Part shown: positions 12,662-12,731 of the stretch, piece after piece
Position numbering within the stretch: the first letter of the stretch is position 1
Layout: each line of letters starts with the position of its first letter
From: Propionibacteriaceae bacterium
GTDB lineage: Bacteria; Actinomycetota; Actinomycetes; Propionibacteriales; Propionibacteriaceae
Reading direction: 5' to 3'
Length of the DNA: 12,731 nucleotides
Assembly (NCBI GenBank): GCA_030450535.1
Contig: JAKDIK010000041.1
Location: 1 to 12,731, forward strand
The notes under the pieces: model-generated
What the model was told of the DNA's origin: nothing
Seen by the model: only the letters and a program-made list of their open reading frames with translations
The model's database searches: none
Translations under genes and position numbers: made by a program

Positions 12662-12731
12662 CACTCCGCTGGTCCGAACTCCACTCCGCTGGTCGAACAT
12701 CACTCCGCTGGTGCTGGGGCGCCAGCGGAGT
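12662..12731. repeat. Second copy of the nested intergenic repeat, cut by window edge
   Basis: These 70 bases match 11926-11995 at 67 positions, and the window ends inside the inner hairpin (12701-12731). It begins 45 bases after the acetyltransferase stop and could end that transcript. The gap 12617-12661 shows nothing else. Confidence 0.85.

Overview
The window is high-GC DNA with GC-rich codon use. It has tightly packed genes, strong Shine-Dalgarno sites next to probable leaderless genes, and -10 boxes of the TANNNT type. The gene order holA-rpsT-lepA also fits a high-GC actinobacterium. A member of Propionibacteriaceae or a relative is plausible, but that is inference; no rRNA or other phylogenetic marker beyond lepA, rpsT and holA is present. 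No tRNA, rRNA, CRISPR array, transposase or phage gene was seen.

Left part (1-3060). Three housekeeping genes lie on the minus strand: holA (DNA polymerase III delta subunit), rpsT (ribosomal protein S20, GTG start) and lepA (elongation factor 4, cut by the window edge). rpsT has its own promoter just after holA, a hairpin at the predicted 5' end of its mRNA, and a 14-bp-stem terminator just after its stop. Divergent from holA is a small conserved protein of unknown function with an acidic aspartate-rich linker.

Middle part (3060-7120). A 662-residue protein joins a Gfo/Idh/MocA-type dehydrogenase to a DUF6807 (PmoA-like) domain. It is preceded by a 26-bp perfect palindrome and a promoter with a LacI-type operator. 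It converges on a TetR-family regulator, which is divergent from a CPBP-family membrane protease. Two exact tandem copies of a 14-bp inverted repeat fill the TetR/CPBP gap. A SixA-like histidine phosphatase follows and appears leaderless.

Right part (7120-11900). An apparent four-gene operon encodes KDPG aldolase (eda), a PfkB-type 2-keto-3-deoxygluconate kinase (kdgK), an SDR oxidoreductase, and a 680-residue flavoprotein of the fumarate reductase/succinate dehydrogenase fold whose usual active-site motif is changed. Its promoter/operator region closely matches the one before the Gfo/Idh/MocA-DUF6807 gene 4 kb away: an identical 11-mer containing the -10 box, a LacI-like operator with central CG, and an identical TTCCCACCG. 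The two loci therefore look like one regulon for an unusual sugar or sugar-acid pathway ending in pyruvate and glyceraldehyde-3-phosphate. The dehydratase, transporter and LacI regulator that such a pathway would need are not in the window. This two-locus module is the best candidate for an undescribed system.

Right end (11900-12731). A GNAT acetyltransferase, probably leaderless, lies between two copies of an intergenic repeat. Each copy starts with the same 70-bp block (67 of 70 identical). The complete copy forms a three-tier nested inverted repeat of about 110 bp.
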